A DNA stretch of 64,000 bases from contig NC_065551.1 of assembly GCF_022605725.1 (NCBI RefSeq), positions 16,554,001 to 16,618,000 on the forward strand. The letters run 5' to 3'. The notes under the pieces were generated by a model. The model did no database searches, was not told where the DNA came from, and saw nothing but the letters and a program-made list of their open reading frames with translations. Of the stretch, positions 48,060 through 61,169 are shown one piece after another. This DNA is from Anthonomus grandis grandis (Eukaryota; Arthropoda; Insecta; Coleoptera; Curculionidae). The stretch's first letter is position 1, and every line of letters begins with the position of its first letter. The translations under genes and the position numbers were made by a program.

Positions 48060-49015
48060 ATGAACGAGACTGCCGAAGATTTGAACTATGATTGCAACTA
48101 CAACATGTTCCTAGCGAAAACGATGTTACCCAACTTAAATAAAACTGATGGTAATTTAACGAGCTCTGAGATATGCCCAAAACCCAAAAGGTTATTAAGC
48201 AAAATTCTCTCATTTTAGATAGACAAAAAGCGGTACGTTGGATGAAAAAATTAGCCACCTGCAACCGGTCCATTGAAGAAATGAAACTTAGAAACGATTT
48301 CATGTATTATTTGGTCGTAAACATTCAACAGGGGGAGCTGCAGCCTCCTTTTACAGAACCACCCCCTGCCAGCCCTTTGCCTGATATAGCACATCTTTTG
48401 GTAAGTAAATCTCATTTACGCAAGGTTAACTGCAGTTTATTCCTGGAAGGTCCTGGTTAATGGTGATCTTCATGTAGTTCGTCAAAGTAACTTGGTCTTA
48501 GTAGATGCAAAGCCTTTGGATTCCATGTGTCCCATATATTCGTTTTCCAGACTTTACTAGTCTGGGCTTGCCAGCCTCAGAACGCCATGTGGCTGTTAGT
48601 TTTTTTTCCAGAGTGGTTGCAGCTGTAGGGTTTTCCTAGGATGATAAAGAAAATAAAACTTTTATGAGTTTATAAGTTTTGGTAGTAGGTGAGCTGCATA
48701 CAGGCATTGTTTTTCAAATATGGTCTCTTCAGTCTTGACTGTCACTTGACTTGACTTCAGTCTTGTTTTTTATCTTTTTAGTTCTACAAGTTAATGAAAA
48801 TTGGTGTCAATTATGGTGTACTTTTTTAGCCTGGAGGTGTGACCGAAGTAAATTTAGACGAATGGGGTGACAAAACTGGTAAAGAAGGAGTTAAACCGCC
48901 GATGCTATATGAGCATTCACCGGATGGGGGAGCTTTCTTGGCCGCCCAGCCTGTTCCAAGATGCGGAGCTTTTTGTTATCTCGCAGTAGTGGCCAGAGAA
49001 CCCAAGAAAGACTGA
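48060..49015 (+). CDS. Host gene of unknown function, 152 residues, three exons
   Basis: Exon 1 48060-48150 (ATG after AAAA; donor GTAATTTAAC), exon 2 48219-48400 (acceptor CTCATTTTAG; donor GTAAGTAAAT), exon 3 48830-49015 (acceptor CTTTTTTAG; TGA at 49013). Phases match (1, then 0) and total 459 nt. The N-terminal half is helical (FLAKTMLPNLNK, DRQKAVRWMKKLATC, EEMKLRNDFMYYLVVNIQQG). Then comes a proline-rich link (PPFTEPPPASPLPD) and a compact C terminus (EVNLDEWGDKTGKEG, LYEHSPDGGAFLAAQP, CGAFCYLAVVA). No signal peptide or membrane segment. It reads like a conserved insect protein but I cannot name it. No lesion, so it is probably functional. Confidence 0.82.
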
Positions 49016-49021
49016 AATATA

Positions 49022-49027
49022 AATAAA
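49022..49027 (+). terminator. Polyadenylation signal of the small host gene
   Basis: AATAAA seven bases after the stop codon of the gene at 48060-49015, giving a very short 3' UTR if used. Confidence 0.6.
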
Positions 49028-51430
49028 GTTCTGGTGATAGCGTCTGTAAATGAACGATAAAGTTAGACAACCTATACTTTTTCATAAATATCATGTCATG
49101 TTAATAATAGCAGTCCAAAATTATTATGGTTTTTTTTTTCGGAAAACAAGCAGAAACTTAAAGAAAAAAAATGAAAAAGAATTAGGGCATTACAATAACA
49201 AAAATGTGAGGAATACTGAGCATTTAAACAATTGTTCAATAAAAAATTTATTCATGTTACATCTGGTTATCGATAACAGATTACGTTTCTTTACCAGTTA
49301 AGTCATTTGATGCCGGCGACACGCATATAAATCTATTCTAATGCGAAAAGGAAAAGTGAAATTTTATGGGATATCACTCTCGTCTATTGCCTTACATTGC
49401 ACAGGTTAATCGATACGGCTTGTCGCATATTGTAAAAGCGAGGAAGCGGGTATTTCCTGCTTTTTTGCGACATCTTTTCTACGCTTTTACCGTTTATTTG
49501 TGACGCCCCTAAGCTCCTAAGGTTAACTGGAATATCATGTAAAATATATTTTTAATTAACTAAGTTATATTCTAACATTAATTGTACTAATTTAAATTAT
49601 TCTCTGCTGTAATGAACTTTAATTAAATCACTGGAAAACCTAAATAGGATATCCTATCATCTCCTTCAGTCAATAATTCATCATTTCCTATACACGCAAT
49701 TTCAAGGTATAAATTGCATACACAACATCAATGAATAATTTTCAAGGCTGCCCTGATTCATTCAATGATGTTTATATATTACTTAATTGTTTAAACAAAA
49801 CAACTTGTTATAACCAATAATAGCTGATTTATTTTTCTTGAATCATCGTTGTATATATTTAGATACATTTATCAGTATCGGTATAATCTAAGCAGTGCCG
49901 TAACTTTTAGGTTTTTTTAATTTAAAAAAAATTGAAACGAGGCATTAAAAGCAATTGTAACTAGCAACGTAATTGTATTTATTTATTGACTTATCGTAGA
50001 AAAATAATTACATGATCTAAAATAGTTTCAACTTTTGCTTAATATTAAGTACACTACTAAAAGTGAAACAATTTCATTATCCAATAAGAACCCAAGGTCT
50101 GAAGTATAAGTTTTCCTCAAACGCTCCAATTTTTTACGAATTTCACATGAATCTATATTGCCAAATTCAGTAGTTAGTAAAAATTTATCGTAGATCTTTT
50201 CAAATGCTATCTTGCAAACAGTCAGTCATCTTGACTCTTTGGGATATTCGACGCTTTCTCTTCATATACTTTGAACTCCATTCGTGATTCGTCTATCAGC
50301 CACTACCTTAATCAGTCCACGATGACCGTTTATTATATCAGCTATGCTGATATCAACTATTTTTGTAATCTTTTAAGTAAGAATGGAATGTTAAAAGTAA
50401 GAAATGCCTAATTATCGGCATGAATGCTGTTCCAAGTCGATCTAGTTGAAGTCAAGGTTTCAATGATTTTGCCATAGCGTTGATAAAGTATTTTTACTGC
50501 ATCCTGACGAGCTACCTATCTTGCCGATAAAGACCTCAAAATAAAGTTTTTTCCAGCGTCAAACTATTTTAACTAAGTAAGTAAGTACAACAACTGTAAG
50601 TACAACATTTGTTGTACTTACTTAGTTTAATGTCATTTATTTCCGGCGAATTGACAGTTGCCTCATTGACATAGAAATTTCATTCTTAAGGATTGCATTC
50701 TTATTATTAATGCCTTAAGTGAAATCTAAGAAAAGTCTGCTAACCCTCAAGCTATTTATCATCAGTATTGTGCAATTAATATGAGTATTAATATAATGAG
50801 TATTAATATGATCTTGCATTTTATGTACTAAAAATTAAGAAATGGTAAGAAGGTTTTGATGTATTTTGACATACGCCAGTATATCCTCCGAAAATAAAGC
50901 TGCATTCATCCAGTTAATAAGATGAAGTTAATCTTGATAAAATTCAGTTATTTTGTAGATAGGAAAATCAAAGCTCTTCTCCGTAAATAATCTCGATATT
51001 TCTCGTATTTGTAATTTACTCAGGTTACCGTGTCAAACAAGTGTAGTTATCCCCTTGATTGATGAGACAACTCGGGTAAGTCTAGAAGATTAGAAGAGCC
51101 TCCTTCTGCTTGCTTTATTGTAAATACGCTTAGCCGCTGTAGTTTTTACTGTAATATTAAGATGCTAGGAAAAAAATTCGCATATCCTCAGTACACCAAA
51201 AAGGCACGATACAAATAAAAACAATGAAAATTAAACCAATTCGCATTCAATGAGTTCAGGGAGAGTTCTTGTAAAAAGTACAAAATTTGACCAGGCGAGA
51301 GCTAGAATCATAGAAGTAAGAAAAGTGACTAGAAGAGTCACGGACGATGGCATTCCAACATTCTCCCCTACAGAAAATGTCATGGTTACATCTTAGGGAA
51401 AAAACATACCCAAAAGCATAATAATTATTA
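49028..51430. other. Long unassigned stretch
   Basis: AT-rich with no recognisable coding region on either strand. Holds the hairpin at 50571-50627 and a short ATGAGTATTAATAT repeat near 50780-50810. A short open frame at 49050-49301 is low-complexity and unconvincing. Confidence 0.5.
50571..50627. repeat. 18 bp stem-loop
   Basis: AACTAAGTAAGTAAGTACAACA (left arm, 50571-50592, with one extra AAGT unit) pairs with TGTTGTACTTACTTAGTT (50610-50627). A partial third copy (GTAAGTACAACA) lies in the loop. This could be a small fold-back element. Confidence 0.75.
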
Positions 51431-51589
51431 TATAATTGTCTAACTGAAGGCACAATCTAACTGAAGCCACACAATTCTTCTGTGACCACAGGGATTTCTC
51501 AACCACCTTTCAACAAAAAGCACAAGAAAAATTGATAACCCTAAACAAAAGATCCCACCTAAATGACAAGAAAAACCACTAATATCTAA

Positions 51590-53838
51590 AATTATGTCTA
51601 ACACAAAAAAGAGAAGAACATCCGCCACTCAAGGCTGCAGTAAGCAAGAACATAAAGCTCTACTACTATCAAACTCATCGAGAACCCGAATCGATCCCAT
51701 AGACATATCAAGAACGCAAACAAAGAACAAAGAACCAATCCAGATCCTACACCTGCTGAACCAGGAGCTTAAAAGAACTACTTTTGCAGAAGAAGTTGTA
51801 TTGCATAAAGTTAAGGAAGCAGAAGACTTAGAAATGGAAACAGAATAAGGGCAAATCCTAACCCTTGGTAAAACAAGGAAAGACCAAGAGATGTCTGATA
51901 AAGACCCTCAAAGAAAGACCTACACTCCATCAATAAGGACCTAGTGATAACCGAATGGAAGTTCCAAAGTATCAGAAACAGTACTGTGAATTTGCTATTT
52001 AGAGTAAAACTTGATATTCTAATTTCAAATGAACCTTGGCTAAATCCAACAATAGATATTAACTTTCCAAACTACTCAAATGACAACTAAGATCTAAAAG
52101 CAGCACATAATAAAGTCAATTTATTTAAATTATATAAAATTTTGATCTCCTTGAAGGTTCACATAGAAATAGCCAATTATATATTCAAAATCATGTACAA
52201 TAGAGACGGCCACATCCTAGATCAAGATAATAGGAATAAAAACGGGAGTCGACCGAGGAAGATCAGCAGCTCTTTATTGTTCAACGTATACACGGCCAAA
52301 ATCCATAAGTACTCTCGTGCAATACGCAGACTACTTTACTATGATAATAGAAGGTAATAACTTTTAGCAGGCGCAGGCGCTAGCAAGAGAAAATAACAAA
52401 ATGGAAAAGTTAGCAGAAATCTTTAAGCAAATCGATTTCGAATTGTCCGCAAACACATCAGCCGCAATGCACTTCATCCTAAAAACACATGAAAAAGCAA
52501 ATATCAAAATAAAGTATTATGGACAGGAAATCAACTAGATAAAAGAATACAAATATTTAGACCTAGTACTACTATCGATACCCTTCGTTCGAATAAGCAC
52601 CTATAAAAAACATCCATTACGGACCAAAGGCGCATAAACATAATGAAGGCAGTCACAAGAGTGTGATCGAGAATCCTTCCATTATTTTACATGATACAAG
52701 GCATAAACAAATTAAACAAATTCCAGGCGCTCAGAAAAGCAATGGGATGCATGAGAATTACCAACAAACCTATTATTGGCTAAAAGAAGTAAAATAACCC
52801 TAGAGTACAGACGAATATTGCTATAAAAGAAAAGAGCAGAGTATGATACTCGAGCTAATTAAGATGGTGAACAAAAAAAGCAACACAACAGGATACCTAC
52901 AAAGAAAGGGACCTACAAACCTAGTAATAGCATATAAGGAATTAGAAGTCTTTGAAGAAAACATAGAAAAACACTCCAATTTACCCTGTTTAAATTATAA
53001 TTCTAAATACCAAATGATAAAAAGTGTCGATTTAGGCATTAAACAGGAGAGGACAATATTAAATGAAAATTACTAAAAATCAAAAACATACAGTCACCAC
53101 ATATACATAGATGATTCAATAGGTAAGAAAACAGAAAAAAGCGGGATTTGGAGTACAATGTCCACAGGAAAAGCATAATTATTCCTAACTAAGCAAAAAA
53201 TATTTAATGCAAACAACAACGCATTTGATATCAAACTAGCCTGGATTCAAGACATTCAACCAAGACATTCAATCAAGACATTCAAATATAAAGGGAAATG
53301 AGACAGCAGACAGATTGGTAAACATAGGAAGAATATTATGTAACATACCATATCCTATAGATCTGGATATATAGGATATGGTATCAATATGGTATCGATC
53401 TTTCCCAATTTATGGCGTAATAAAACAAAGTTAAGAATTAAGTTTAAAAAATCGAAAGTGAAATTTGCAAACACAAGGAATAATCAAAGAACTCAATTAA
53501 GTTGTTATAGAGCAACCTCAAGGCAAAGAGTGGAGCAAGACAAGAAAGTAAAGCAAATTATCCGATTTGGAGAACATGGTACATACCTGACGGTTTTCCT
53601 GAATCACCACGTGACCTCCACCATAGTTTTCCTTAATGGAGAGGCCATAAAGGAAGAGAGAGAGAAAAACAAGATACAACTGGCTAAATGCTTTACCAAG
53701 GCAAAAAGTCATAGTAACCAGAAGAACATATTTATTTGTCAAATGCGAAAGTCTAATATCATAGTAATACCCCATTATGACCAAAACCTTCGATACCGGT
53801 GTCGATTCGGTGTTGCATTAATTCTTTTTTGTCCTTAA
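51590..53838 (+). pseudogene. Degenerate non-LTR element with RNase H
   Basis: Pieces in several frames keep the order of an RNase H-bearing non-LTR element. An ORF1-like start (51594-51845). An endonuclease start LDILISNEPWLNP (about 52010). RT end SSLLFNVYTAKIHK followed by ANTSAAMHFILKTHE (52265-52490). LRKAMGCMRITNKP (52740). An RNase H-like IYIDDSIGKKTEKSG (about 53105). A C-terminal domain with GNETADRLVNIGR-type sequence and HVTSTIVFLNGEA (53290-53670). A large internal deletion removed most of the endonuclease and RT. Stops are frequent. Confidence 0.65.
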
Positions 53839-54554
53839 AGCGAAAGATGGAAGGTTGACGTGGTTTACAATAGTTTGAGGTTAGAAATTTACGTAAAATT
53901 TAATTTACGATATAACTTAAAAACGGTCAATAATACAAAGGAAGCAGTATGTAATAATGGGCGCAACTCTTATTTCTTTAAACGTATATACGAACACGTG
54001 ACTCATATGCTTTCTGGGTATAGGGTGGGTTTTGTTCGGTGCACGCACTATGTCCGCCACTCATGACCAGCATTGTCCGTAAAACTATTAAAAAACACGT
54101 GATGGTGTAAGCGAAAATTGGTTGCGTGCTTAATAATAGGGGATAGAGGGTGGCCCTCTAGGAACTGCATCTGTGGCTAAATGGAAAACTATAAATAGGA
54201 AAATATTGAAAATTTGGCAATGTGACAGGGTCATTGGGAGGAAGCAACTAATATACAAAGTGTACGAAAATTTACAGGGTGTCAAAACACATTCCTGACA
54301 ATATGCTGTAGTCCGAAATTGCTCTGATTTCCACCTATCGGACGGTATAGTTAATTTGTTTTTTAATTTATGAACTTGTTGTAACGTAAATATTATTTTA
54401 AAAATTTGTCTTTAGGGTTTTTTTAGGATGTCAAACCTGAATATACAAACCATTTCACTGTGGCCATCGGAGGACGCTTCACACTGCATCTAATGGTTAA
54501 AAATGTTTGTAACTTATTTCTACTCTTTTTTCACAAAAAAAAGGAAAAAAAACA
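53839..54554. other. Unassigned stretch
   Basis: No gene recognised. ACAGGGTGTCAAAACACATT at about 54273 resembles a mariner-type end, but I could not place a partner. Confidence 0.4.
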
Positions 54555-55735
54555 TGTCAACTTAGATAGAAATGGGATGTTTAATTTTATATTTGACAAA
54601 GTTCTATCAATCACCTTCAGCTGACCTCACTTTGACATGTCAAATGGAAAATTGTAATCAGCTATGTCTATTTAACAGGGCAAAAAAAATTAAATCGGTT
54701 GACATATACGCGAATAATAGTAAGCAAAAATGTGTGGTAATAAAAGACATTTTATCAACTTAAACTTTGGTAGGTCAAATGTTTGCCTCATAGTGTTACA
54801 CATTATTTTAAATGTCATAAAAATTTTCCATCTTACTTCTCCAAAAAAAGTTGAAGCGGTTTACTAGTAAAAATGTATGGTAATAAAGAGTTAATTTAGT
54901 CCAAATATTTTTGTGTGGATGAAATTAGTGTTAAGGAATTACACGAAAATAATTTGTATTTCCAACAAGATGGAGCCCCCGCTACGCTTTGACAATTCGA
55001 GAGTGGCTTAATGAAAAGTTTCTAGGGATGTGGATTGGCAGGCGTGGTACAATTGAATGGCCCGCACGGTTTCCAGACTTAACATCACTAGATTTTTTCC
55101 TTTGGGGGCATGTAGAAAGAAACGTTTAGTGCCACCTGAAAATATTAATGATTTAAAGAATCGAATTACTCGCGAATGTAGCGATATTAACAGACCTCAC
55201 GAATACTTGCCAATGTTCGTAAGGAATTTCAAAAGACTTTATTGTCTCGAGAATAACGGAGTACATTTTGAGCATAAAGGATAGGATTTGAGGATAAAAT
55301 AAATTCTGTGAACTGTTTATATTGTTCATTTTTTAAACACCTTTTTACACCCTTACTGTTTATAGTTGTAAAAATTATAAAAATATAGTTATAAAAGTCT
55401 ATAAACTTACAATTTTTTATACACCGTTGGGTACGGTAGATTGTATGCCCTTTAAAATTATATATCACACTATAGGATAGCCATTTGACATACCAAAGTA
55501 TGACGTCGATAAAATATTCATTATTGCCAGACAGTTTAGCTCACTATTCGCTGGTACGTCAATCGATTTAGTTTTTTTTGGCACTTTTGAATAGATATTA
55601 TAATGTTGCTTACCTTAATGTGTCACCCAATGAGGCTACCCATTTGACATGTCAAAGTGAGGTAAGCTGGAGGTGATTGAAAGAACTTTGTCAAATATAA
55701 AATTTAACGTCCCGCTTTTATAAATAAAAGTCATG
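54555..55735 (+). mobile_element. Mariner-like element remnant with ~90 bp inverted repeats
   Basis: Left arm about 54555-54650 and right arm about 55632-55735 are inverted copies. Shared blocks are TTAATTTTATATTTGACAAA, GTTCTATCAATCACC (GTTCTTTCAATCACC) and CTCACTTTGACATGTCAAAT. A decayed transposase fragment lies between. Exact ends and TA sites were not determined. Confidence 0.75.
54900..55282 (+). pseudogene. Mariner-like transposase fragment
   Basis: LYFQQDGAPAT, IREWLNEKFLG, IEWPARFPDLTSLDFFLWG and VERNV in two to three frames give the second half of the catalytic domain. The N-terminal half is missing. The sequence after 55130 continues to a TAG at 55282. Family as in the 27039-29251 element but a different lineage. 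Confidence 0.75.
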
Positions 55736-56959
55736 TTATTTCCATTGAGCCACAGAGAACAATTGAATACGATTTTTATCAGAATTGCTAAATTGAATTT
55801 TTTATGATTAACAAACAACATTAAAAACGTACGCTTATGATAAGTACTTGGCGAACAATCTGTATATGGAATATTAATAGCAATTAACCTGCACAAGGTT
55901 TTAAAGTATTTTAAAACAGAAGAAAATTAGAAATTTGATAAAGTGTCTGAAACATTTTATTGCAACTACCTACCTGGCTAATATAAAAAAAAATTCGTCC
56001 GATGACGTCAAAACCGGGAAAATCTGAAAAATTATTTGAAAGCCGGCTATGGAAAATAAACAATGATATACAAAATCACTCCAAATATCAGAAGAACCTT
56101 TTAAGTCCGGCCCTACAAGATTTTGAAAAATTACGTCAATTGTCTTCAAGACATAGGAAATAATAAACCAGTTTATTTACAGCTACTAGAAAATTGAAAA
56201 AAAAATCATTAACTTCTATGCAATTCTTAAAGAAGTCAAGAAATAATAACCAGAGCAAGTAACAATATTCTGTGATACCTTATTACAAAAGATAACCTAA
56301 CTCATATGTAAAAAATAGTCATTTTGTGTGTTACTCTATACCTATAGGTTTCAGTCAGTTAAGATGGATTTAGACTAATTCAGTTATTTCTTTTCGGGAT
56401 ATGTGTTAAGTCCGCGTATTCTTTTCCAATAAATAATTTTTCATTTATATTAAAAAAAACATAGTTTTATATCTGCAGTTCTTCAGTTTCATCATCATCA
56501 TATACAGTTTATTAAATTGTTAAAAGTTTCTCTGTCTCTCTACTGTAGTCAGTTTCTAACATGCATTTTAAAATTTCATTGATTTAATTTATCTTTAATA
56601 TTTTTAGGAACCAAGGTATAAATTTTATAAAAGTTAAATATAAATGTAAATACTTACAGTATCGCTTGCTAATAGTTTTTGTACTTCGATGTATTATTGC
56701 TATTTTAACCGACCCTGTATCTTAAATATTAACTAAGATACCAACGTACCGACTAAATTGGAGTTATACTATACAGTGTGGTATAACGAAAATAAGCAAA
56801 ATTAAAATTCTAGATATTTGCTTCAAATTTACATCGGTTCTCATCACTATTACTTGTTTTTGAATATGTGTCTTTTCAACATGCTTTTGTTAGTTTCAGT
56901 TGAGTCAATGAGTTTTTTCAATAGGACATGTGGAATTACATTTTCATATGCACTCTTTA
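55736..56959. other. Unassigned stretch
   Basis: AT-rich, no gene, repeat or element end recognised. Confidence 0.5.
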
Positions 56960-57419
56960 CAGGAGCCAAAAAGAAGTAGTTTGAAGGACATCGATGGTCG
57001 GAAGTGCGTCCGTTCCAAAATACAGTGTTGAAATTTTTCAAAAAAATCGATTTTTTTTCCTCTATATTAAAAACGCTTAAAGCAATTCGACTGAAATATT
57101 TGGGTTTTAAATGATAGGTGGTGAAGCACTTTTTGAAAAATTGCAGGTGATTTGACCTGTCCAGGGACGGATTTGGAGCACATGTATGTTAATTTTTGCG
57201 CTCCGACGCATCGTTTTCGTGCAAAAAAATAAAATCCATACAAGGATCCTTCAAAACTTTTTTGTCACAATAAAAAGTTTATTATCATTACAATAAAAAA
57301 TAAATAATTTAACTAAACAATAAACAATTTAAACAAAAAAAAAAAACAACTTAAAAAGAACAATTTAAGTAATAAAAAAAACAATTTAAGCAATAAGCAA
57401 CAAAAAAAAAAACAAAAAA

Positions 57420-58560
57420 TAATTCAAACCAAATGCTCAAAGTGTCCTCCACACATTTTCTGCACCTGTTGACCCAAGATGCCCGTACGCGAGCAAAGAC
57501 CTCTGGATCGTTTCTCAGTCCGCAGGCACCACAATCTAGCAACTAGGTCTTCTCTGTTGGTTACAGGTGTTGTGTAGCCCCCATGGCGCCCCAAATAAGT
57601 CTAGAGCTGTCAGATCAAGTGACCTTGCTGGCCAAAGGACTGGACCACCTCTACCAATCCAGTTGTTGTTGCAGATCTTATCTAGAAAAGCCCTTATAGT
57701 ACGAGCGAAATGCGCTGGACAGCCATCGTGCTGGAATCAGAGTTCTCTCTGCAACTACAGAGGTACATCTTCCATTAGGCCCGGCAGAACATCTCGCAAA
57801 AATTCTAAGTAACTATGGTAACAACAAGGTAATCTGGTAGAACGAACGTATGGCCCAATTAAGTGGTCGCCAAGAATACCTGCCCAAACATTGATGTGAA
57901 ATTTCTGCTGATACCCTCTGATGTGTTTAGAGTGAGGTTTTGATCGCTCCATTCGTGGTTATTGCGAGGATTAAATGACTTCTCGCGCGGAAACACTTTT
58001 TCGTCACTTGTAAGGATTAAACCTATAAAATTGACGTTTTGTTCTATTTGACGGAGAAACCATTTGCAAAACTCGAGACAATGAGGAGCATCTCCGCAAA
58101 GAATAAGATGCTGCACCTTTTGCAGTTTAAATGGATGAAGAATATGGATTTGTAATACTCGGTACACAGCGTTTTTGGCATAACTAACTGCTGAAGCTAA
58201 ATTACGACTACTATTATTGGGCTTAATTTGAATACGTGCCATAAATTTATCCCCTTTAGCATCTCTTACCGCGCACCACCTTGCAATTATTCGATCAATC
58301 TGTAAAAGAAAACCATTGAATTTTAAGACATTAATTACACAAAAATGTGATAGGGAAAAAAACAGAGTTTTACCAGTGATCATTTATGAGTTCTAATAAT
58401 ACTTACTATCATTGAGCCGGTCTCCCGTAACCCTTGATCAATTTTTATGAACGTTCTGCGTTCCGGAATTTGACGATCTTGAAAACGCTGTACGAACAAA
58501 GCGTTTCCTCGAAGTTCTCCATACAGAAGATTCATGTCTGCAGGCTCATCCAATCCAAGG
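57420..58560 (-). pseudogene. Mariner-like transposase of the composite element, decayed
   Basis: N-terminal block around 58560-58400 (VKINRLGLDEPADMNLLYGE, RTFIKIDQGLRETGSM), then SSRNLASAVSYAKNAVYRVL and KVQHLILCGDAPHCLEF. Catalytic blocks: FIGLILTSDEKVF, INVWAGILGDHLIGPYV and FQHDGCPAHFARTI, then WIGRGGPVLWPARSLDLTALD. Frameshifts occur near 57900 and 57760, and a possible intron near 58300. The second and third aspartates are 36 residues apart. Confidence 0.85.
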
Positions 58561-58811
58561 CGATTGATTTTTACCAGTTTTCTTTTAAAACAAATAGAGA
58601 CAACTAATTATTAATCAATTAATTAATTTAATTTTTTACTTTTGTTTGATTACTGTCATTCATTTTTCTCTTTTTCATGTTATCGCCTTGACAACATTAT
58701 TTGCCATTGGGTATAGAATCTCGATCTTGTGCAAAAATTGACTTTCGATCCGATCTCCTAATAAAAGTGACTGCCATAGTGCCATACCGTAAAAATACGA
58801 TAGTAAAGTCC

Positions 58812-61045
58812 AGTTCAGAGATCTATTAGAATCTTTGATGTATCGCAGATGCCGCACTAACTAGTCCATGCGCCTATATATGTCGTATTTATTGTTGCAT
58901 GATATACATGTTTAAATGGCAAAATGTTATATTGTTTATCTATGAAATCATTTTAAATATACGTAAAATCCCATGTTTTATACTATTTTTTATTTTTCTT
59001 TCGAAAATGTCAATTTTTAGAAAGAAAATAATATCACAAGAAATTAATATCAAAAAATTGACCGCGGACTAAAATTCAAGCATCTTACAAAATATTTTAA
59101 ACACTTCCAGCACTCACAGACTTCTCACCTCTTTTTAGCCAGTCTATTAAACAAAGATAAGACACCTGCGTTCTGGCGATTCCTATTTTAGGCTGTGCAA
59201 GTGATTATCCCACTGATTTTGGGAATTACAGGGCCGTACCCAAATAAATTTTTGGGCTGTTTTTGTATTATTTTCGACGTGTTTTTAAAGAGATCTTTAA
59301 GGATGGATCTATTGCCTTTAAAATAGCTATTGGATGGGTTTATCACCTTTAATAATTGGAAGGGGGGCCATGTGAGGTTATTATTATTTGATGGGTTTTG
59401 CCGGTTTTGTTTTTTACACGTTTATGAAAGTGGAGAATTTAGAATATGGTCTGTATTCGTCTAATTTATTTGCAGTTTTCACTATGAGAAAGTGTATTTT
59501 TTTTATTTGTGTTTGTGGATTTGCTTTGGTATTATACCTACCGTGAGTGCAGAAGAAAGATAATAACATTTGTGATGAAAACAATAAGAGTGATCTGGAC
59601 AGTGATTTAGACTTACATAGTTCTGATAGTACTTTTTCTAGTGTTGAGAAAGCAAAAAGAAGCAAGGGAAGTAAAAGCTACAGGGGAAAATCAAGCAGTT
59701 TTAAAACGTAATTATTTAAGTACAGACGCCAAACAAATTTATCTAAATGTCTATAACAATCTAAGGAATGATCATCAGTTCACAAATGATTGTAGTGCTT
59801 TGCAAGAAACAGCGTTTTTAACAGGGGTACCCTATAGTACAATATGCCTGTAAAAAAAGGGATTAAAGACAAAAAAAAATTAAAGATGCCGACAATCAAA
59901 GGGACTTGACACGCATATTGCCAAATTGCTAAGGAAAGTTGTGTATTCTAAATACAAAAACAATGAGGTTCTGACCATAGAGATGGTTAAGAACACCTTA
60001 TCGGCAAGGGACAAACATTCCTCAGTCTCAACCTTGCGGAGATACCTGATAAAACTTGGATTTAAGCTTAAGAGCTACTGTAATGGAAACTGTAATGGAA
60101 TTATCAGGTGGTGTATAGAATATTTGAAGAAAATTAAACCATTTTGGGAGTAAGAAAGATCCATATATATATTATTTAGCCGAAACATGGTATGATACAT
60201 TTATGATTGATGTATGATTTCCATTCTCTGGAAAAAAGTCCCTTTTTTGCCATAGTAAGAAAACCCTATTTTTATTAATAAAACAGACAGCTAGATGATT
60301 TTTAATGTAAAAGTTTATTTAAAAAAAAATGCTTTCACTTTTCTGAATACATAATTACATTCATGAGTATATTATTATAATATCATAATATGTATTAATA
60401 AAAAAAAACAATAATAAAGGACATTGAATATGGCAGCCAAAATCGCTATTAATAATCACCACCAAGTAAAAATAAATCTTAATACCTAAAAAAAGGAAAT
60501 ATATAATGCCTTAATCCACAGAATAAATGGGTCTAAGCAATTCGTACTACCTTGTTATAAACACCCCACTGATGGCCCTAAAATCTAAACTTATTAAATT
60601 AAAATCGTTGATTAAGCTCATTTTACGTACTTAAATCTTATAGTTAAATTAAATATTATCTTGCTATCAACTATCCTGAATTTATAACTTAATAAAACTA
60701 AGCCCAAAAATCCCGAATAATAAAGTTTTAAATACAAATAAATTTTAAGGCCGGACCTGTGTAACTTTTCACGTTTGAGTGGCTGTGACTGAGGTCAGAC
60801 GTCTAACAAAATAGTACGTGGGCGCATGTAGTCAAATCTTACGAATCAAATATATAAATTCTTAAAAAAATGCTTAAAACATTTATTCATTTAATGGAAT
60901 AATTAAATATCGCTTAGAATATTACTTTATGACTCTTTCCACATAAAATGTTGCGATTTAAACATGCATGTCATGTGACAATACAAACAACATCGGCACA
61001 CGGATTATTCGCGGCACATCAAAGATTCTAATAGATCTCTGAACT
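58812..61045. repeat. Inner inverted repeat pair within the composite element
   Basis: AGTTCAGAGATCTATTAGAA (58812-58831), followed by TCTTTGATGT, is matched in inverted form by ATCAAAGATTCTAATAGATC, followed by TCTGAACT, at about 61018-61045. It probably marks a second element nested in the first. The enclosed 2.2 kb holds the transposase fragment at 59641-60260 and otherwise featureless sequence. Confidence 0.65.
59641..60260 (+). pseudogene. IS630-like transposase N-terminal fragment
   Basis: DAKQIYLNVYNNLRND, ALQETAFLTGVPYSTI, then KYKNNEVLTIEMVKNTL, SVSTLRRYLIKLGFKL and RWCIEYLKKIKPF, ending in the first catalytic block as YYLAETW-like sequence (about 60165-60190). The arrangement parallels the element at 37727 but is a different, more decayed copy. 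The Asp expected before ETW is Ala. Confidence 0.65.
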
Positions 61046-61169
61046 GAACTATTTAGGTATACACCGACACTAAACATGTATTATTAATATTTATTTTATG
61101 GAGATTACCATGAAAAATTGGCTAAAATGTTCGGGACATAAAAAAACTAATAAAATAAAAATAATAAAA
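60261..61169. other. Unassigned interior of the composite element
   Basis: No gene. Includes the right arm of the inner inverted repeat. Confidence 0.45.
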
